Positions 12,356 through 24,132 are shown, counted from the first letter of the stretch. The stretch: 64,000 nt of DNA from Seriola aureovittata (GCF_021018895.1 NC_079377.1:23550501-23614500), one strand, 5' to 3'. Numbers and translations are program-made. The notes: generated by a model from the sequence alone, not told the origin.

Positions 12356-13158
12356 GCACGGCTGCACAGCCACTGAGCTGCAGAAAATCTTTTCCATACA
12401 GTTTATCACAGTGTTTGCAGAAGGACCAGCTCCTATAGATATCTGCCAGAACCAAACGCAGAATTAAAGGAATGTTTCACAGTAAGTGTTGTGTAAAGTG
12501 TGTACGCTTGAACCCCGGCTCGGACACGTTTGTAGCTCGGTCTGGCAGCTGGAGTCACAGCAGTTACTGTGATTTTAAGGGCGATGCAGAGTCACAACAC
12601 AAAAAGCATTTCAATCTCCACAGAAACATTTCGAACAACTTCTTTTCAGATGTTGATATATGTTCATTAAGTTCCAAGCAATGATTCATTTACTAATGCA
12701 TTCCTACACACACTTCTTCCAGATAGAAAAGATACAGTACAGCACGGACACACAGCATTTAGCTGACTGTGACTGTTCAAATGTGCTGTAGCAATTAACG
12801 GTCGAGGAATGGATTATGCTGAGAAGTGGTTTGAGAACTTCCTATGGACGCTGTGTTGTCGTCTTTGGCCATAAATCTAGGTCACCCTTGGAATCCATTA
12901 ACTGTTGTAAATTCAAGCAGCTTCTACCGTCCATTAAGGGGCAAACTGCACATTCTTTAGAGCCATCTTCCTCTTAAACCTGCAGGGTGTGGTGCGTGAT
13001 GTGTTTGGTGCTACAGTCCTTTGAGTTAAAGGGATTATTCCTTCACTGACAGGGTTAGGGTCACAACACAACAAAAAAAAAAAAGAAGGCAGAAGAAAAA
13101 CATATTAAATATGGGAAGACAGAGAAGAGGGGGGAGGAAGAGGAGGCATTTAAATAAT
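12356..13158. other. Intronic sequence next to the EGF exon, nothing recognised
   Basis: The last 100 bp before the exon include an A-rich stretch (about 13070..13084) and a purine-rich block (about 13115..13148), which is pyrimidine-rich on the transcribed strand just after the donor. Pyrimidine-rich sequence downstream of a 5' splice site can bind TIA1 or PTB proteins. That is inference only. Confidence 0.4.
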
Positions 13159-13165
13159 CACTTAC
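13159..13165 (-). other. nrg3: 5' splice site (donor) of the nrg3 exon
   Basis: The exon ends TGCAA and is followed by GTAAGTG, which pairs well with U1 snRNA over the intron bases. It leaves the lysine/arginine codon after the fourth EGF cysteine split in phase 2. From memory this is where neuregulin EGF domains are interrupted by an intron. Confidence 0.9.
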
Positions 13166-13295
13166 TTGCAGTGCTTGTGAGGCCCACTGAGCGTCTCGAT
13201 GACAAAGCATTCGCCACCATTTAGGCAGTAGGCCAGGTCCTTCTCATGACAGGGTTTGAAATGCTCTGAGTGCAGCGGAGGGACAGTTGGAGATG
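13166..13295 (-). CDS. nrg3: Neuregulin 3 internal exon, first part of the EGF-like domain (partial gene)
   Basis: Neuregulin 3 is a membrane-anchored EGF-family ligand whose EGF-like domain binds the receptor tyrosine kinase ErbB4 in the nervous system. Read on the minus strand, the exon has 2 leading bases, 42 codons and 2 trailing bases. The peptide begins SPTVPPLHSEHF, continues KPCHEKDLAYCLNGGECF and ends VIETLSGPHKHC, with the next codon (AA-) split across the junction. Four of the six EGF cysteines are here (codons 15, 23, 29, 42). The other two should lie in the next exon. HFKPC, KDLAYCLN and GECFVIETL match neuregulin 3 as I remember it and differ from the neuregulin 1 and 2 versions. 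Both splice sites are strong and there is no internal stop in this frame. The rest of the gene is outside the window. The paralogue (nrg3a or nrg3b) cannot be decided here. Confidence 0.94.
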
Positions 13296-13327
13296 CTGCA
13301 AGACAAACAAAGAAACTCTTGTTAGTC
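13296..13327 (-). other. nrg3: 3' splice site (acceptor, pyrimidine tract, branch point) of the nrg3 exon
   Basis: On the minus strand the exon is preceded by TTTGTTTGTCTTGCAG, a T-rich tract ending in CAG. A near-consensus branch-point heptamer, GACTAAC, lies at 13321..13327. Its branch adenine (13322) is 27 nt upstream of the exon, the usual distance. Together with the frame this fixes the exon's 5' boundary at 13295. Confidence 0.9.
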
Positions 13328-14195
13328 ATAATTAACTCCTACAGAATAAAAAATAAATTAAAAAAGCAGAGGCTCTTTAGTCTCCACCCAAGGATCCACA
13401 ACAAGTGTGCTGCTGCCTCTTAACACACTGCATGTTTGTGGATGAAGCCAACGCACTATTGTTTGCTTAGACCCTGCAATGTCACCGGCGAAAGATGGAT
13501 GGAGGACGGCTAATAATCTGTCCTGCTGTGATTAATGCTCCCTGGTCACAGTTGCGCTGTTGGAGAGCTCGACTTCTCCTGGCGATTTATCACGACATGC
13601 ATGGCCGATTGTGGACAGTGCACAGTCACGAGGGAATCTGCTCAACGTACCTTAATAGATGATCGTATAATTGAAATTAATAAACTGAGCATCAGTCGCT
13701 TAAGAGCAATAAAGGAAATGCAAAAAAGGAGGAGTCGATTAATCTGCAATTAATGGTGTTACAGACATTTTTCTACCTGTTGAGGATAATTTATAAAACA
13801 AAAAAGGAAAATGAAATGGTTTCAGAGAGTGCATGGACAGTTATCCATCGATGGGACATGAGGAGAGATCGGATCTGCACCACAGATGATGCTCTTATTA
13901 ATATCAGAGCAGACTGCTGACTGTTTCCTTTGTGCTTACAAATGAAAAATGAGTGTGCTAAGGGCTCTCATTAGCCCGTCCACAGCCATGTTTTTGAAAG
14001 TAGCTGGATGAACAGTGATGAGCAAGAACTTTATGCTTCAGTGAAAATCCGTTTTACTCACAGGACACAGTTATTACCACTAGTATACTGATTACTGCAT
14101 TAGGTCGCCCTTTAATGGCGTGTGGAAGATACATCGGAACGAACCGCAGATTTCTCAATCAGGAGCTAAAGAGAGAATAATGATGAGCAGTGTTT
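13328..14195. other. Intronic sequence upstream of the EGF exon acceptor
   Basis: The segment at about 13640..13760 is low in simple repeats and rich in ATTA/TTAA words, which would suit a conserved non-coding element, though conservation cannot be seen here. No coding evidence was found. Confidence 0.35.
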
Positions 14196-14196
14196 G

Positions 14197-14240
14197 GGGA
14201 GGGAGGGAGGGAGGGAGGGAGGGAGGGAGAGAGGGAGGGG
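14197..14240. repeat. (GGGA)n tetranucleotide repeat
   Basis: About ten GGGA/GGAG units on the plus strand with one GAGA interruption. The nrg3 sense strand is correspondingly CCCT-rich. Confidence 0.93.
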
Positions 14241-17200
14241 ATGGATGGGTGAGGCGAGGTGAGTTATTTCAGTATGGACCTCAGATCCCTTAATCAGCAG
14301 TATGAGGCATGTTCGTGGCAGGGTTAAGTTATGAGATGCTGGGTGCTGATTGGCTCTCTGGGGATCTTCAATAACCCTTGGTAATTGGCTGGTGAGGGGC
14401 TGGTTTCCATGTGAGAGGTTTAGTCAGGTCAAGAATTGAGTCAGCGCTAAGACGCGGAGGACGTCACCGGGGTTGGACACGATGACGAGAATGTTTCAAG
14501 CTCGTAAAGAGTTGTTTAAACACTTCGACTTCTGAGCCAGTCAACGCTTCTAAAATGCAAATCCCTCCGTTTAAAACAGCTTTATTATATTTTCTGTGAA
14601 TCTGTAAGAGCTTCAGTTTGAGGGCTTGGAGTTTCAAAATAAAAGAAGTGATGTTTGCCAGACAGGGTAGGTCTGAAGAGGAGACGTGCTCGTTGCATTA
14701 TAGGAAATGTAGGATTATGGAGCTTGAGCCAACTGGCACAAAAAGTCAGGCCTGGCTGCCTCCATTTTGACAATTCTGACGACGCAGAGTTGCCCAGCGT
14801 CGCCTGCCTGCAACGCCAAATTACAAGTGACACTTGAAGTAGCATCGAGGTCCTTTTTCTTTTCATCTTCAATAATATTTATGTACTGCAGCTGTTCTGA
14901 ACTTAACTTTCAGACTGATCAACAAGCAAAGGCAAGCTACAGACACTGCTTTCCAACCGGCAGGGTTAAAGGTCAACGCATAGCGACGGTGATGGTCTAT
15001 TCCCATTAAGGTGATGCCGAGCATGATGGTGAATCCCTCACCTGCTCTATAACCATAAGACAATGTCAATCCTGAATCCGGAGCAGAATAAAGTCCAGTT
15101 TAATCTCTCTGCAGACAGACACTCACTCTCTCTCTCTCTCTTCTCTCTCTCTGAATTAGCCTTGTGCTTATTCCAGACATGTCCTCCTCCAGTCTGCATT
15201 CATAATCTGTATAGTTGCCAGCATTGAATGAGACAAAAAAAATATGTCTTGTGCTCCTCGCAACAGCCATAGGAAACTGACTCAGTGCTAATGAAAAATA
15301 ACTGGACAGCTTATACAAACACAAGCAGAAGTGATATTTCACAGCAATTTATATTTCACTTTAGTTTATTTCAAGGATCATACATTTGAAAAGCTGTCTA
15401 CCCCCAAACTTGGATTTTGAATCGCCAGTGGGCATTTTTCAACATGGAAGGAGAATTGATTTTAAATCGGAGATGCTGAGATCTGATTTAACAGCTGACC
15501 ATCCAGAGGGATTAGTGTCTCGTGCAGGGACTCAGCCGTGCACGACTTACATTCAACGCATAAGAAGTTTTTCAAGTGCCAGTGTCTCAGCGAGCGGGAG
15601 AGAGGAAGAGTCATGACGGAGAGCGGAGGTTGTGACACAGCAACAACTGATGTTTTCAACAGGTCGTCCGACCTCAACAACCAAACAGGTTGTACGTTCC
15701 AACCCTCCGACACCACCCACGGGAGGCGCTCCTGAAATTACAGAAACCTATGATGGGAGGCCTTGGTTGTCACGGTTACAATGATAAACACACAGACTAT
15801 ACTGAAAGTGGTGTACAACACTTCCGTCGGTAGTGTGGTACGGTCGACTACGTGTTTAGGTTTAGGGAAAAGATCTTCCTCAACATTAGACGATCTCCGT
15901 TGCCATGGTAACAACAATAACAACGTGATTAACTTTGCTGGTCATCTGGTATCGACTATTTTCTGGCTTTAGTGTTGGAATATGACCAAACATCAATTCC
16001 ATTTTATATGATTTGACCATGGATCCACAAAGTGCCACCTCAGCTTAACCTTCTTAAAGCTTTTCTCCGCACTTCACGTGGATTCACAAGGACCATAATG
16101 AGATTAAACTCCACTCTGACGAGGGCATTTTCTTCCTTACCGCAGCTGCCAACCAGAAAGATAAAGAGATAACTCATAAAAGAGTAAGAAGGAATATAAC
16201 AATGCCACTTGAGCATGTCCTGGGATGGTTTCCCTTTAGCTTGTAGTGCCACACATTCTGCACACAGACACTCAAACAAAGGCCAGAATCACAAAGCACT
16301 GCTGTGTCATCCTTTGCACTTGCTCTGCAACACCACTAGACTAGATTTTTCTTTTTTATATACACAAAGGATTTCCCTCCAGACATGATTTCATGCTCAG
16401 ACTGAGCGGCGCTGTTTTGTTAGTCCTGGCGATAAGTGACAGAAGCACCATTTGTCGTCCTCTCTCTTTGTTTTTTTTTTTGTTGACAGAGTTGTCACAA
16501 TGCACTGTAGGTTGTTTAGCTTAACACTTGTCACCTGTCAGCTCAGACGCTGTACGCACTCAAAGAATTGTGTCATTTTCAACAGGGACTGCCAGAGTGG
16601 ACTGAAAAAAAAGAAAAAAAATGATTTCAGTCGGCTGAAAATATCACTGCAAGTTTGAAAACACTGCGCGCAGAAGGCAGACGTCAATCACTGCAGAGGA
16701 AAACAGTCCAATTTACTCCGCCATGCTGTGAAGAGGGAAAGAGGGAGAGGCACCGCGAGGATCAATAAACCATCGGGCGCTGGATAACAGAACCCTCCAC
16801 TTCAAACTCTTCTCCTTCTTCGTCTCTTACCTTCTTCTCCGTCTCCTCCTCTCTCCACTCCAGGAAAAGTGAGGAAAGAATAAGGAATTTGCTGATTTTC
16901 ATCTTTGCATCAGGACACCACTCGGTTGTAGTGGGGGAACAGGCAGCAGCCATTTATGTAGCACTTAATAATTTAGTGATAAAAAAAAAGAAAGAAGAGC
17001 AGATCAATCAGAGCCGTTTCAGAACTTCTATCAGTGACACTGATCTCCTTAGAAGACTCTCCAAGAGCTGAATATGCTAAAGAGATCAACACAGAGATAA
17101 ATCCAATCACCAGTGAGACCAGGTGATGCAGTATTCATGGTTTAATTACTGTTCTTCCATTTTGTAAATCCAGATCAGCGGGGAAATAACACAGAATGAA

Positions 17201-17306
17201 TTTCAGCTTTTACAAATTCAAATCTGGAGACCAGACAGTGCAACCCTTCTCATACTACTTTGTTTTACCAAGTATGTTTTGAAAGGGAAGCAGACACTGG
17301 AGACCC
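14241..17306. other. Intronic sequence with short CT tracts and possible old repeats
   Basis: Contains a CT run at about 15123..15151. A stretch at about 14650..14830 (with GCATTATAGGAAATGTAGGATTATGG-type phrasing) and another at about 15850..15915 (GTTTAGGTTTAGGGAAAAGAT) resemble dispersed teleost repeats from memory, without definable ends. The 95-codon minus frame at 14585..14872 has no recognisable domain. Confidence 0.35.
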
Positions 17307-17341
17307 GGGGGGGGTGGGGGGTGGGGGGTGGGGGGTGGGTG
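17307..17341 (+). repeat. G-rich minisatellite, potential G-quadruplex
   Basis: Five runs of three or more G (the first four of 6 to 8 G), separated by single T, followed by GTTGTTTG. This meets the usual four-G-tract rule with 1-nt loops on the plus strand, which is the template strand for nrg3. Confidence 0.9.
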
Positions 17342-17945
17342 TTGTTTGTTGGTTTCAAACAATGTGTTGCGGTTGGGAAATATTCCTTATCTCTCGTCCT
17401 ACAGGAGCAACCCGATCACTTTTTCAATATTTAATAACGGCCACAATGTTTCCCCCGACCTTAAGCAAGTGCCTAAATAAAAACATTTAAAAAAGAAAAA
17501 AAACTTCCTCCAAAATAAACAGCACAAAACAAAAGTATAAATATCATTACTTAATATCCGTTGGCAGAACATCAGTGTCTTTCCACATTGTTAAATATGA
17601 CGGTTACAGAAATTATTCATATGACCTGAGCTGATCCTTCACTGTTCTAGTTAAGACTAAAACTACTGGGTAAAGGACAGACTGACTGTCCGCATGATTA
17701 AAAGAGGAAAAACATACTGAATGTCAGGAAAGAAAAATGTAAGTTTTTACTCCGTCCATTCATTCTGACTTCCTTTTCCATCGCTAAAAAAGATCGAACT
17801 TCACTCGCCTTCATTTCTCATTTCTTTTGTCTGACACACATTTTTATTGTTGTGGATTCCAGATATGACGGACACATATTATACATTTCTACAGTTTCTG
17901 CTTAATAGAAATACAGTATACTGTGCAGAAAGTGTTGGCCACACA
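17342..17945. other. Intronic sequence, nothing recognised
   Basis: An A-rich stretch lies at about 17485..17515. No gene, RNA or repeat family could be assigned. Confidence 0.45.
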
Positions 17946-18190
17946 TAGGGATGGGTAGCGTTCAGAAACTCTCGGTATCAGTACTGTTACCAATTTAATC
18001 AAATCCAGTTTAACAGAAAGAAAAAATTACAATACACGATACAAACATGAGCCAATCACCTGCATCATTAGATCTTGGCCCGAGCATGCTGCATGGTTAT
18101 CGGCTCACTGAAGACAATGAGATTTACTCCTAGTATCAAACCAATCTGGTCGATCAATAAAAAGATCGAAGTTCGATACCCAGCCCTCCC
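17946..18190. mobile_element. hAT-like MITE, about 245 bp
   Basis: The left end AGGGATGGGTAGCG (from 17947) and the reverse complement of the right end, AGGGCTGGGTATCG (to about 18187), agree at 12 of 14 positions. This makes terminal inverted repeats. The flanks carry similar 8-mers, CCACACAT on the left and CCACACCT two bases past the right end, suggesting an 8-bp target-site duplication as hAT transposons make. There is no coding capacity. Many teleost non-autonomous elements start TAGGGATGGGTA, from memory. Confidence 0.65.
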
Positions 18191-19832
18191 CACACCTCAT
18201 CATGCGTGATTTTAACATTCACTCCCGTCCATGCGTGCACAGAACCACTCTTCTGCAAAAACCACATGTAAGTAAGTTGTTGTTTGCTGTAATTATGAAT
18301 TTCCCTGCGCCATAGTTTGGAGATTGCTTATGCTGCAAATACGTCTTTCTTTTACCAGATAATGCTTGAACAGTCTGAACGGTGGGTTCTCAGGTATGCA
18401 AGGTTCACGTTCTCAAGCAATGCAAATATTTCCCTTCAAAAATGATCCAGGAGGGGGCCACTTCCAGAACGTTACTGCATGGATGAAAATGCAACCATTT
18501 GCATCTGATCCTCTGGGATATTTTCTCACAGATTTCCAGCTCCATTTCCCATTATTGTTTAATACATAAGGTATTTATCTGTTTTATATATTAGACAACG
18601 GTCTGTGGTTACATCTTTCTCTCTAAAACTAACCTCTTCTCTATGCGCTTTCACAGAGAATTTGAATAAATGAATGTTTAAATATGCTTAATGCAGGAAA
18701 CACTGCAGTTGGTTGTGTTAAAATGTTGAGATTTTTGCAGCCGAGCCCAAACAGAACATTTCCAAATTGTTGCAAATGAAAACACAAAGCTTTTCTTTGC
18801 TGGTGTTGCAGTCTTTTCTAAATTAATTACCTTCAAAGGGCCAGTTCAGCAAAAACTGCTTATGCACTATCCAAGTCATATTTTATCAAGAGCTAACAAT
18901 TACCAACAAAGCACTGATTAGGCAATAATGGGTGAAACATGTTGATGTGGTGAACGTGTTGCATTGATACTGGAGGCAGAAGTTATATTCCCTGTATGGC
19001 TGAATGCACTGGGGTAAACACAATTATTTCACAGTCACTACTTCTTCTGCGCTCGCTTCCTTCCCTCCTCTCTGTCCTCCCTTGCACGTGCGTGTGCACC
19101 AGCACACAGATGTGTTTGAGGGGGTTAAAGCGTGACATTCCCGTGGGCCAGACATGTAATGGCGCCCTTCGTGGATGACATTCCCCCAGAGTAGCAGACT
19201 TACAGGCAGCAAGCCAGTCAGCCAGCCAGCCAGCCTGGAAGCCATGCTAACTGATATCAAAGAGTCTCTGGCAGGCTAGTCCTGGCCTGCCTGATTATTG
19301 ATTGGCCCTGAGAGCAGGAAGAAAGACCAGAGGCACAGGGACTGGAGAATAAAGGACACACGCAAACCAGGAAAAGTAGGAGGAAGTGGTGTTCTCTGGT
19401 GTGGAGCGAAGGCTTACTGCTGTATCAGGTTGTAGGTTTTGAGATTTAAGTAGCGGTGAAGTTGTGCATCAGTTCACAAACACAGAAGAGAGACATTTAA
19501 CTCACACCTGCTGGTGCTTGGAGGACGAATTTGGAAACTTTGGATCGAACCAGGACAAGAAGTGTGTTGCAATTACACATGTGAACGTATACACAAAGTA
19601 GTCAGCTGGATAAGAGAAAGGTGTGTGGTATCATGCATTCAATATGTGGGAGGGATTCAGCTGACAGGGAAAAAAGGTTGAGGTCAGGATTCTGTGCAGA
19701 CCATTAAAGTTACACTCAATGAAACAATTTCCCTATGGACCTCAGTTTGTGTGTAGGACTATTGTTACACTGACAGGAAGTACAATATGAATCACGGTGT
19801 GCAAGATTTCCGTTCACTTGATCTACAGTAAA
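18191..19832. other. Intronic sequence, nothing firmly recognised
   Basis: A (CAGC)n-like short run GCCAGCCAGCCAGCC lies near 19218..19234. Otherwise this is mixed-composition sequence without a gene or definable repeat. Confidence 0.4.
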
Positions 19833-20175
19833 GCCCCTTTTCCACGCAAACATCTGGCTTTTGTCACTAATGGAAAACGGTACAATCGTCATTCACACCC
19901 GGGTCAAATGACTCTGCAGCAGACGTGGGTCTTTGTTGGCACCAGCTCCGATCAGCATTGATGTAAACACAAAACCCGCGCAAACTTTCCCTCCCTTTCC
20001 GTGCCGTCTGTCAGATCACACACGCTGTAAACACACCTGTCACCTGCGCAGCACGCTGCTGCTGCACCAGAAACACCACAGCTACACCGCTGGCACTGCA
20101 GAAGGAAGCAATCGTCTCTTTTAGTTTAAAAAAAACTTGCTAACACACAATAATGTTGGTGTAAAAAGGTTATGA
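19833..20175. mobile_element. Non-autonomous element, family copy 1 (CCCTTTTCCA type)
   Basis: It begins GCCCCTTTTCCACGC and ends near GGTGTAAAAAGGTT, whose reverse complement AACCTTTTTACACC loosely mirrors the start, so short terminal inverted repeats are likely. A core at 19852..19930 matches 49845..49924 in the same orientation, including CACACCCGGGTCAAATGACT and GACGTGGGT. This proves a dispersed repeat within the window. No coding capacity. Confidence 0.65.
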
Positions 20176-21231
20176 GGGCCTTAACACAAACACATCAACA
20201 GCTCCATAACAGAGGTCAATGTGTGTGAACAGGCGTGCCGATACCTTTGACCATACAACACAGCTAACACCCTGAATGAGACTCAGATACTTTAGTAGCC
20301 TCGCAGTGGCTGGTGGAATTAATTCATTCTATAGGTGAAGAAAAACTTATTTTACTGTGTGCATCTGAGCTCCAGTGCATCATTAGTACCAGCCGTCCTC
20401 ACCTGACAGTAAATGCAGCCAGAGAACGTTAGCCGGCAATTAACTGAGGCTGAATGGACTTAAAAGTTTCTCCCTGATTAACTGACTGGTCTGCGGTGCG
20501 GCTGCTGCCTCTCTCAGACTGGATTTGAACGGGGGCGAGACTGTCATGGACACTCGACGGAGTAAATTGAGGGAGACAAATGATTTATGTGAAATAATTG
20601 GAGGTGGCATGTCTTCCTGTGTCCTCATAAAAAAGTACATCTTTGATGGCGTGGTCATTTAATGGACTAGAACACGGAACCCACTGGCGCCGTTGCCCGA
20701 GGACTGTCACATAAGTTCAGACAGATTTAAGTTGCCTCATATAATTGCATTTTATAATACAGGCAACTTTGACTTTTTTTTTTTTTCAGTGAATTCCTGC
20801 CAAATGAATATATGAACAACCAAGTGTGAAAAAAAACAAAAAAACAAATACAGAAATTGTGTTGCTGGTTCTGGCGGCGGCTGCAGTCTGTGCCTGTGGT
20901 GCCATAATTGAAATTGTGAACTTATTATTTAGATCAGGCTCATGCTCCAAATTTAAAGCAGATGAGATAATTTATTTATTTAAAGCCCAGGCTGTGACTT
21001 AATTGGCAGCGCACAGTGTAAAGCCATCTGATGGCGCACACTGAGGCCGTTCATGAACAAACCATCCGAAAGGTGTTAGAAACAAATAGAAACTCATGCA
21101 TGAAGCCTCAGATGGTTCTGCTCCTCACACAGATGTTGTTTTATCCGGGGAATCGTTCACATCCTCCTCCCTCCGGAGATCATAAAAACATTACTCTTGA
21201 CAATTTGCACCACACAAGATAATAGTGTGAC
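20176..21231. other. Intronic sequence, nothing recognised
   Basis: A poly-T stretch lies at 20776..20786 and an A-rich stretch at about 20830..20846. No gene or repeat family was identified. Confidence 0.45.
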
Positions 21232-21560
21232 TACGGTGGCCCTGAGAGCTCAAGACACTGCAACACAAAAACAGACGAAACACAAGCAAATTCAGAGAAC
21301 ATCTTCATCGATTTGACAACAAATGTGCTGCAGGTGCTCGAAGCACAACCAAAGTGTGCTTGTGCTTTTTACTTCAAACATCACAAAGCATTGAACTACA
21401 ACTGCATCCCAGCGGGGTTCATCTTTTTGGCGTCCCCTGGAAACACTTCAGTCGTCGCATGCGCTGCTTGCGGCGAGTTTCCGTTGTGTTGTGACTCTTT
21501 GCAGCGTGTTTCTGATTTCGCTTGTGTTTTTTCTCAAGACGCAGTGCGTGGGCCACCGTA
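21232..21560. mobile_element. MITE with long terminal inverted repeats and TA flanks
   Basis: The first 11 bases, TACGGTGGCCC (21232..21242), are the exact reverse complement of the last 11, GGGCCACCGTA (21550..21560). The similarity continues inward imperfectly for about 70 bp, for example AAACACAAGCAAATTCAGA against AAACACAAGCGAAATCAGA. TA at both outer ends would suit a Tc1/mariner-type TA target duplication. The 100-codon plus frame inside it has no recognisable domain. Confidence 0.75.
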
Positions 21561-24099
21561 CGCGTCTCTAATAGAGTTCATAGCTCCTTCTCACAACCAA
21601 CAAATATCTGAATGAAACATTTCAGCTCAGTCGTTTGTTGTAGATTTTCAGTCAAATTGCTTCAGTAAACACATTGATTCAACAGTGGGTTCTGATTTCT
21701 CTTTACGAACTTACTGTTGACAGCCAGACGTGATTTATCAAACGCCACTTTCTCAAGATTGAACTGGCATGAAATTTGATGCGTAGAAACATCTCACTTA
21801 GACAGACTGACCTGAATCTTACCTCTCGGGGACCACAGTGCTGTATAGGAGTAGCTCCGCAGGGGAAAGAAATGTAAATTTGGAAACCTAATGTAGACAG
21901 AACCGCTCATACCATCACTCTGCCAGACAAACCCCATGGGGTCAGTGCTAAAGATTTATACTCCTGATGCTTCCTGTCCCCGGCTGCAGTCTTGGGATCC
22001 CTAATAAGAAATCATGTGTTTGGTCCAAAGAGTCAAAACCGCTTCTCTACTTTGCTTCCTGTTTCACTGGTTATGAAAGCGTATGGATTGATGAAGATGT
22101 GTTTTACACACATGTAATAAAACGTAGAAATTTCACAGTGAACACCTGAGCTGGCTACTGACGGAGCAAAGAGCTGTGGAACAGTTCTCCTTTCTCTCCA
22201 TGAGGGATGATGCTGTGTTTCCTCGGCGAACAGAGATAGGAAAGCAAAACCCTGAAGCATCTTTTCCTTAGCATTTAAAGAATTCTACAAGCTTTTATCA
22301 TGGCTGCCACTTAGATACTTCTGGGTCAGTTCACTCAGTTTTGTAGCCTCACTAATAAAAAAAGGACTTTTTGGAGTTTACCCACGGCATGCTTAGCAAA
22401 CAATCCCTCAGTAAAATAAAGGTCAAAAAACATATTCCTTCTCTGCTGGTCCATTTCTTTTCATCCAGTTCTCTCTTTTTTTTTTTCCTGAAGTGCTGCT
22501 TCAGAATCTTTTTATGTCTGTCTCCCCGTTAGCGGCTCTCCATTGCAACGGCGGGGGTCACCTGCAACTTCCTTCTGTTCCTTCTCAGCACAACATGGAC
22601 CTCACACATGCACAAATATCTGAATGCAACACGGCTACACCCCGACAGCTTCTGCATCTACAGCATACACCTGAAGGGTGTCAGAGAATGGAGAAGCACA
22701 CAACTGTGCACACAGCGCCACGCTACTGAAAGTGTCTATCCTCTGAAGCTCACAGGATCGTATGGTACGTTAGAAGCAAACGAGTCCCAGGCTTGTCCCT
22801 GCGCTCGGATATGACCTGTAGGAATGTACCAGCAGCAGGCGGAACGGTCACGGATAAAAGGTTCACCTTAACTTCCTCCTAACACCGATTTTTGTTGCTC
22901 TTTATACTACGTCACCTGACCTCCTCTGCCGGCGACTAGAAGACGGATCAGAACGGTTAGCGTGGTTAGCATCTTTTATTTGTTTATGTTGTTTGTTAGC
23001 TTGTAACTGGAAGTGACTGACGCAGTATTAGTGGTTGTGCTAATGCTAACTCTTTGCTCTCTGTACTGACAAGGTTTGACAGGATTGGTTGCTTAGGTTA
23101 CCTGACGTATGAAGCCCTGGCTGTCATTGGTTCACTGGTACGTCTTGTATCATCAACATGTTAACGAGGCTAAAAACTTGGAATGGGTTTTTTAAAGAAG
23201 TCAGGTCATAATAAATCTGACATTGAACTGAAAAGACAAATCTAGTTTCAAAAACATTCATCTTAAACTCCTGCTCTTTATTTCCTCTTTTCCCATTTCC
23301 TATTTCTCAAATTCATTTCCTTGTATCTCTCACTTAGAGAAGCCACAGCCACTTCTCGAGGCAGGGTTGTAGCTGCAACGTCAAACAGACACAAGGTGGG
23401 CATGGTGGTGGGAGGATATTATTGCACAGCATGATCCAATAAAGATAACAGCACACCTCTCCTCTCTCTCTCTCTGGCTCCGTCTCTCTCTCTCTCTCAT
23501 CCCCACTCTTCTACAGCTGTCCAATAAATATCCACCAAATCACCTTCATTGATACCAAGGCTCTTTTGAGATAAGAGCACCAGTCTGTGATGTGCGGTCT
23601 TTAATCACTCTGAATGCCTCCTTTGCAGATTCTTTTGGCTGAATTTAATATGTTTTATGTGGCGGCCAAATGCTAAAATAGATGAAAAGCTATAGCGTAT
23701 ACGAATTCAAGGAATTGTTCGGCAGCTGTAGGAGAAGAAGGGCCTTACCCTGGACATTTTATCACAAATTGTTCTGCCAGAAAGTGTTACAGAAGTGTGA
23801 ATGAATGGACTTGCAGGGAGGCGGCCTGCATGGTCGGTTTTACAAAAAGATCTTTGTTCTTACCCTGTGCTGAGAGATGTGTCTCTCCCGTCCGACTCCA
23901 TATTCGGATCAATGGGAGACAGACAGTGTGGACAAGCTGGTCAATAGAGCGGGGGATGGGTGGACGAGAAAAGAAAAGCAAAAAGGGCGATGGGGTTGGG
24001 GGGGGTTAGGCAAAGAAGATGAGAAACAGGAGGTGGAATTTACGGGAATGATCCCATTGGATCCCTCAATCCAATGCTTGTGTGTGTTTTCTCACCCGG

Positions 24100-24102
<3 letters not shown>
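21561..24102. other. Intronic sequence, mostly unassigned
   Basis: Contains CT-rich stretches at about 23455..23500. Mixed sequence at 22860..23170 has repeated GCTAATGCTAAC / GTTAGC words that may be an old repeat with undefined ends. No coding evidence. Confidence 0.35.
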
Positions 24103-24130
<28 letters not shown>

Positions 24131-24132
24131 TA
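24103..24132. repeat. (GT)n microsatellite, about 30 bp
   Basis: A GT run on the plus strand following GGGTGA. Confidence 0.92.

Larger units (their letters stand above)
1..13165 (-). other. nrg3: 5' part of the nrg3 intron downstream of the EGF exon (incomplete)
   Basis: This stretch follows the donor site on the transcribed (minus) strand and runs off the window. I looked for the exon that should complete the EGF domain (remembered as CKEGYQGVRCDQFLP in mammals) and for the transmembrane exon, and found neither. The intron is therefore at least 13.1 kb. It contains microsatellites and unassigned sequence. Its assignment rests entirely on the exon at 13166..13295. Confidence 0.8.

Noticed and set aside
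1..13165. Search for the exon completing the EGF domain and the transmembrane exon of nrg3
   Set aside because: No minus-strand match to the expected CKEGYQG/RCDQF or YQRQVLSI motifs was found by eye, so these exons probably lie beyond the window.
14585..14872. 95-codon minus-strand frame
   Set aside because: No domain, and it overlaps sequence that reads like an old dispersed repeat.
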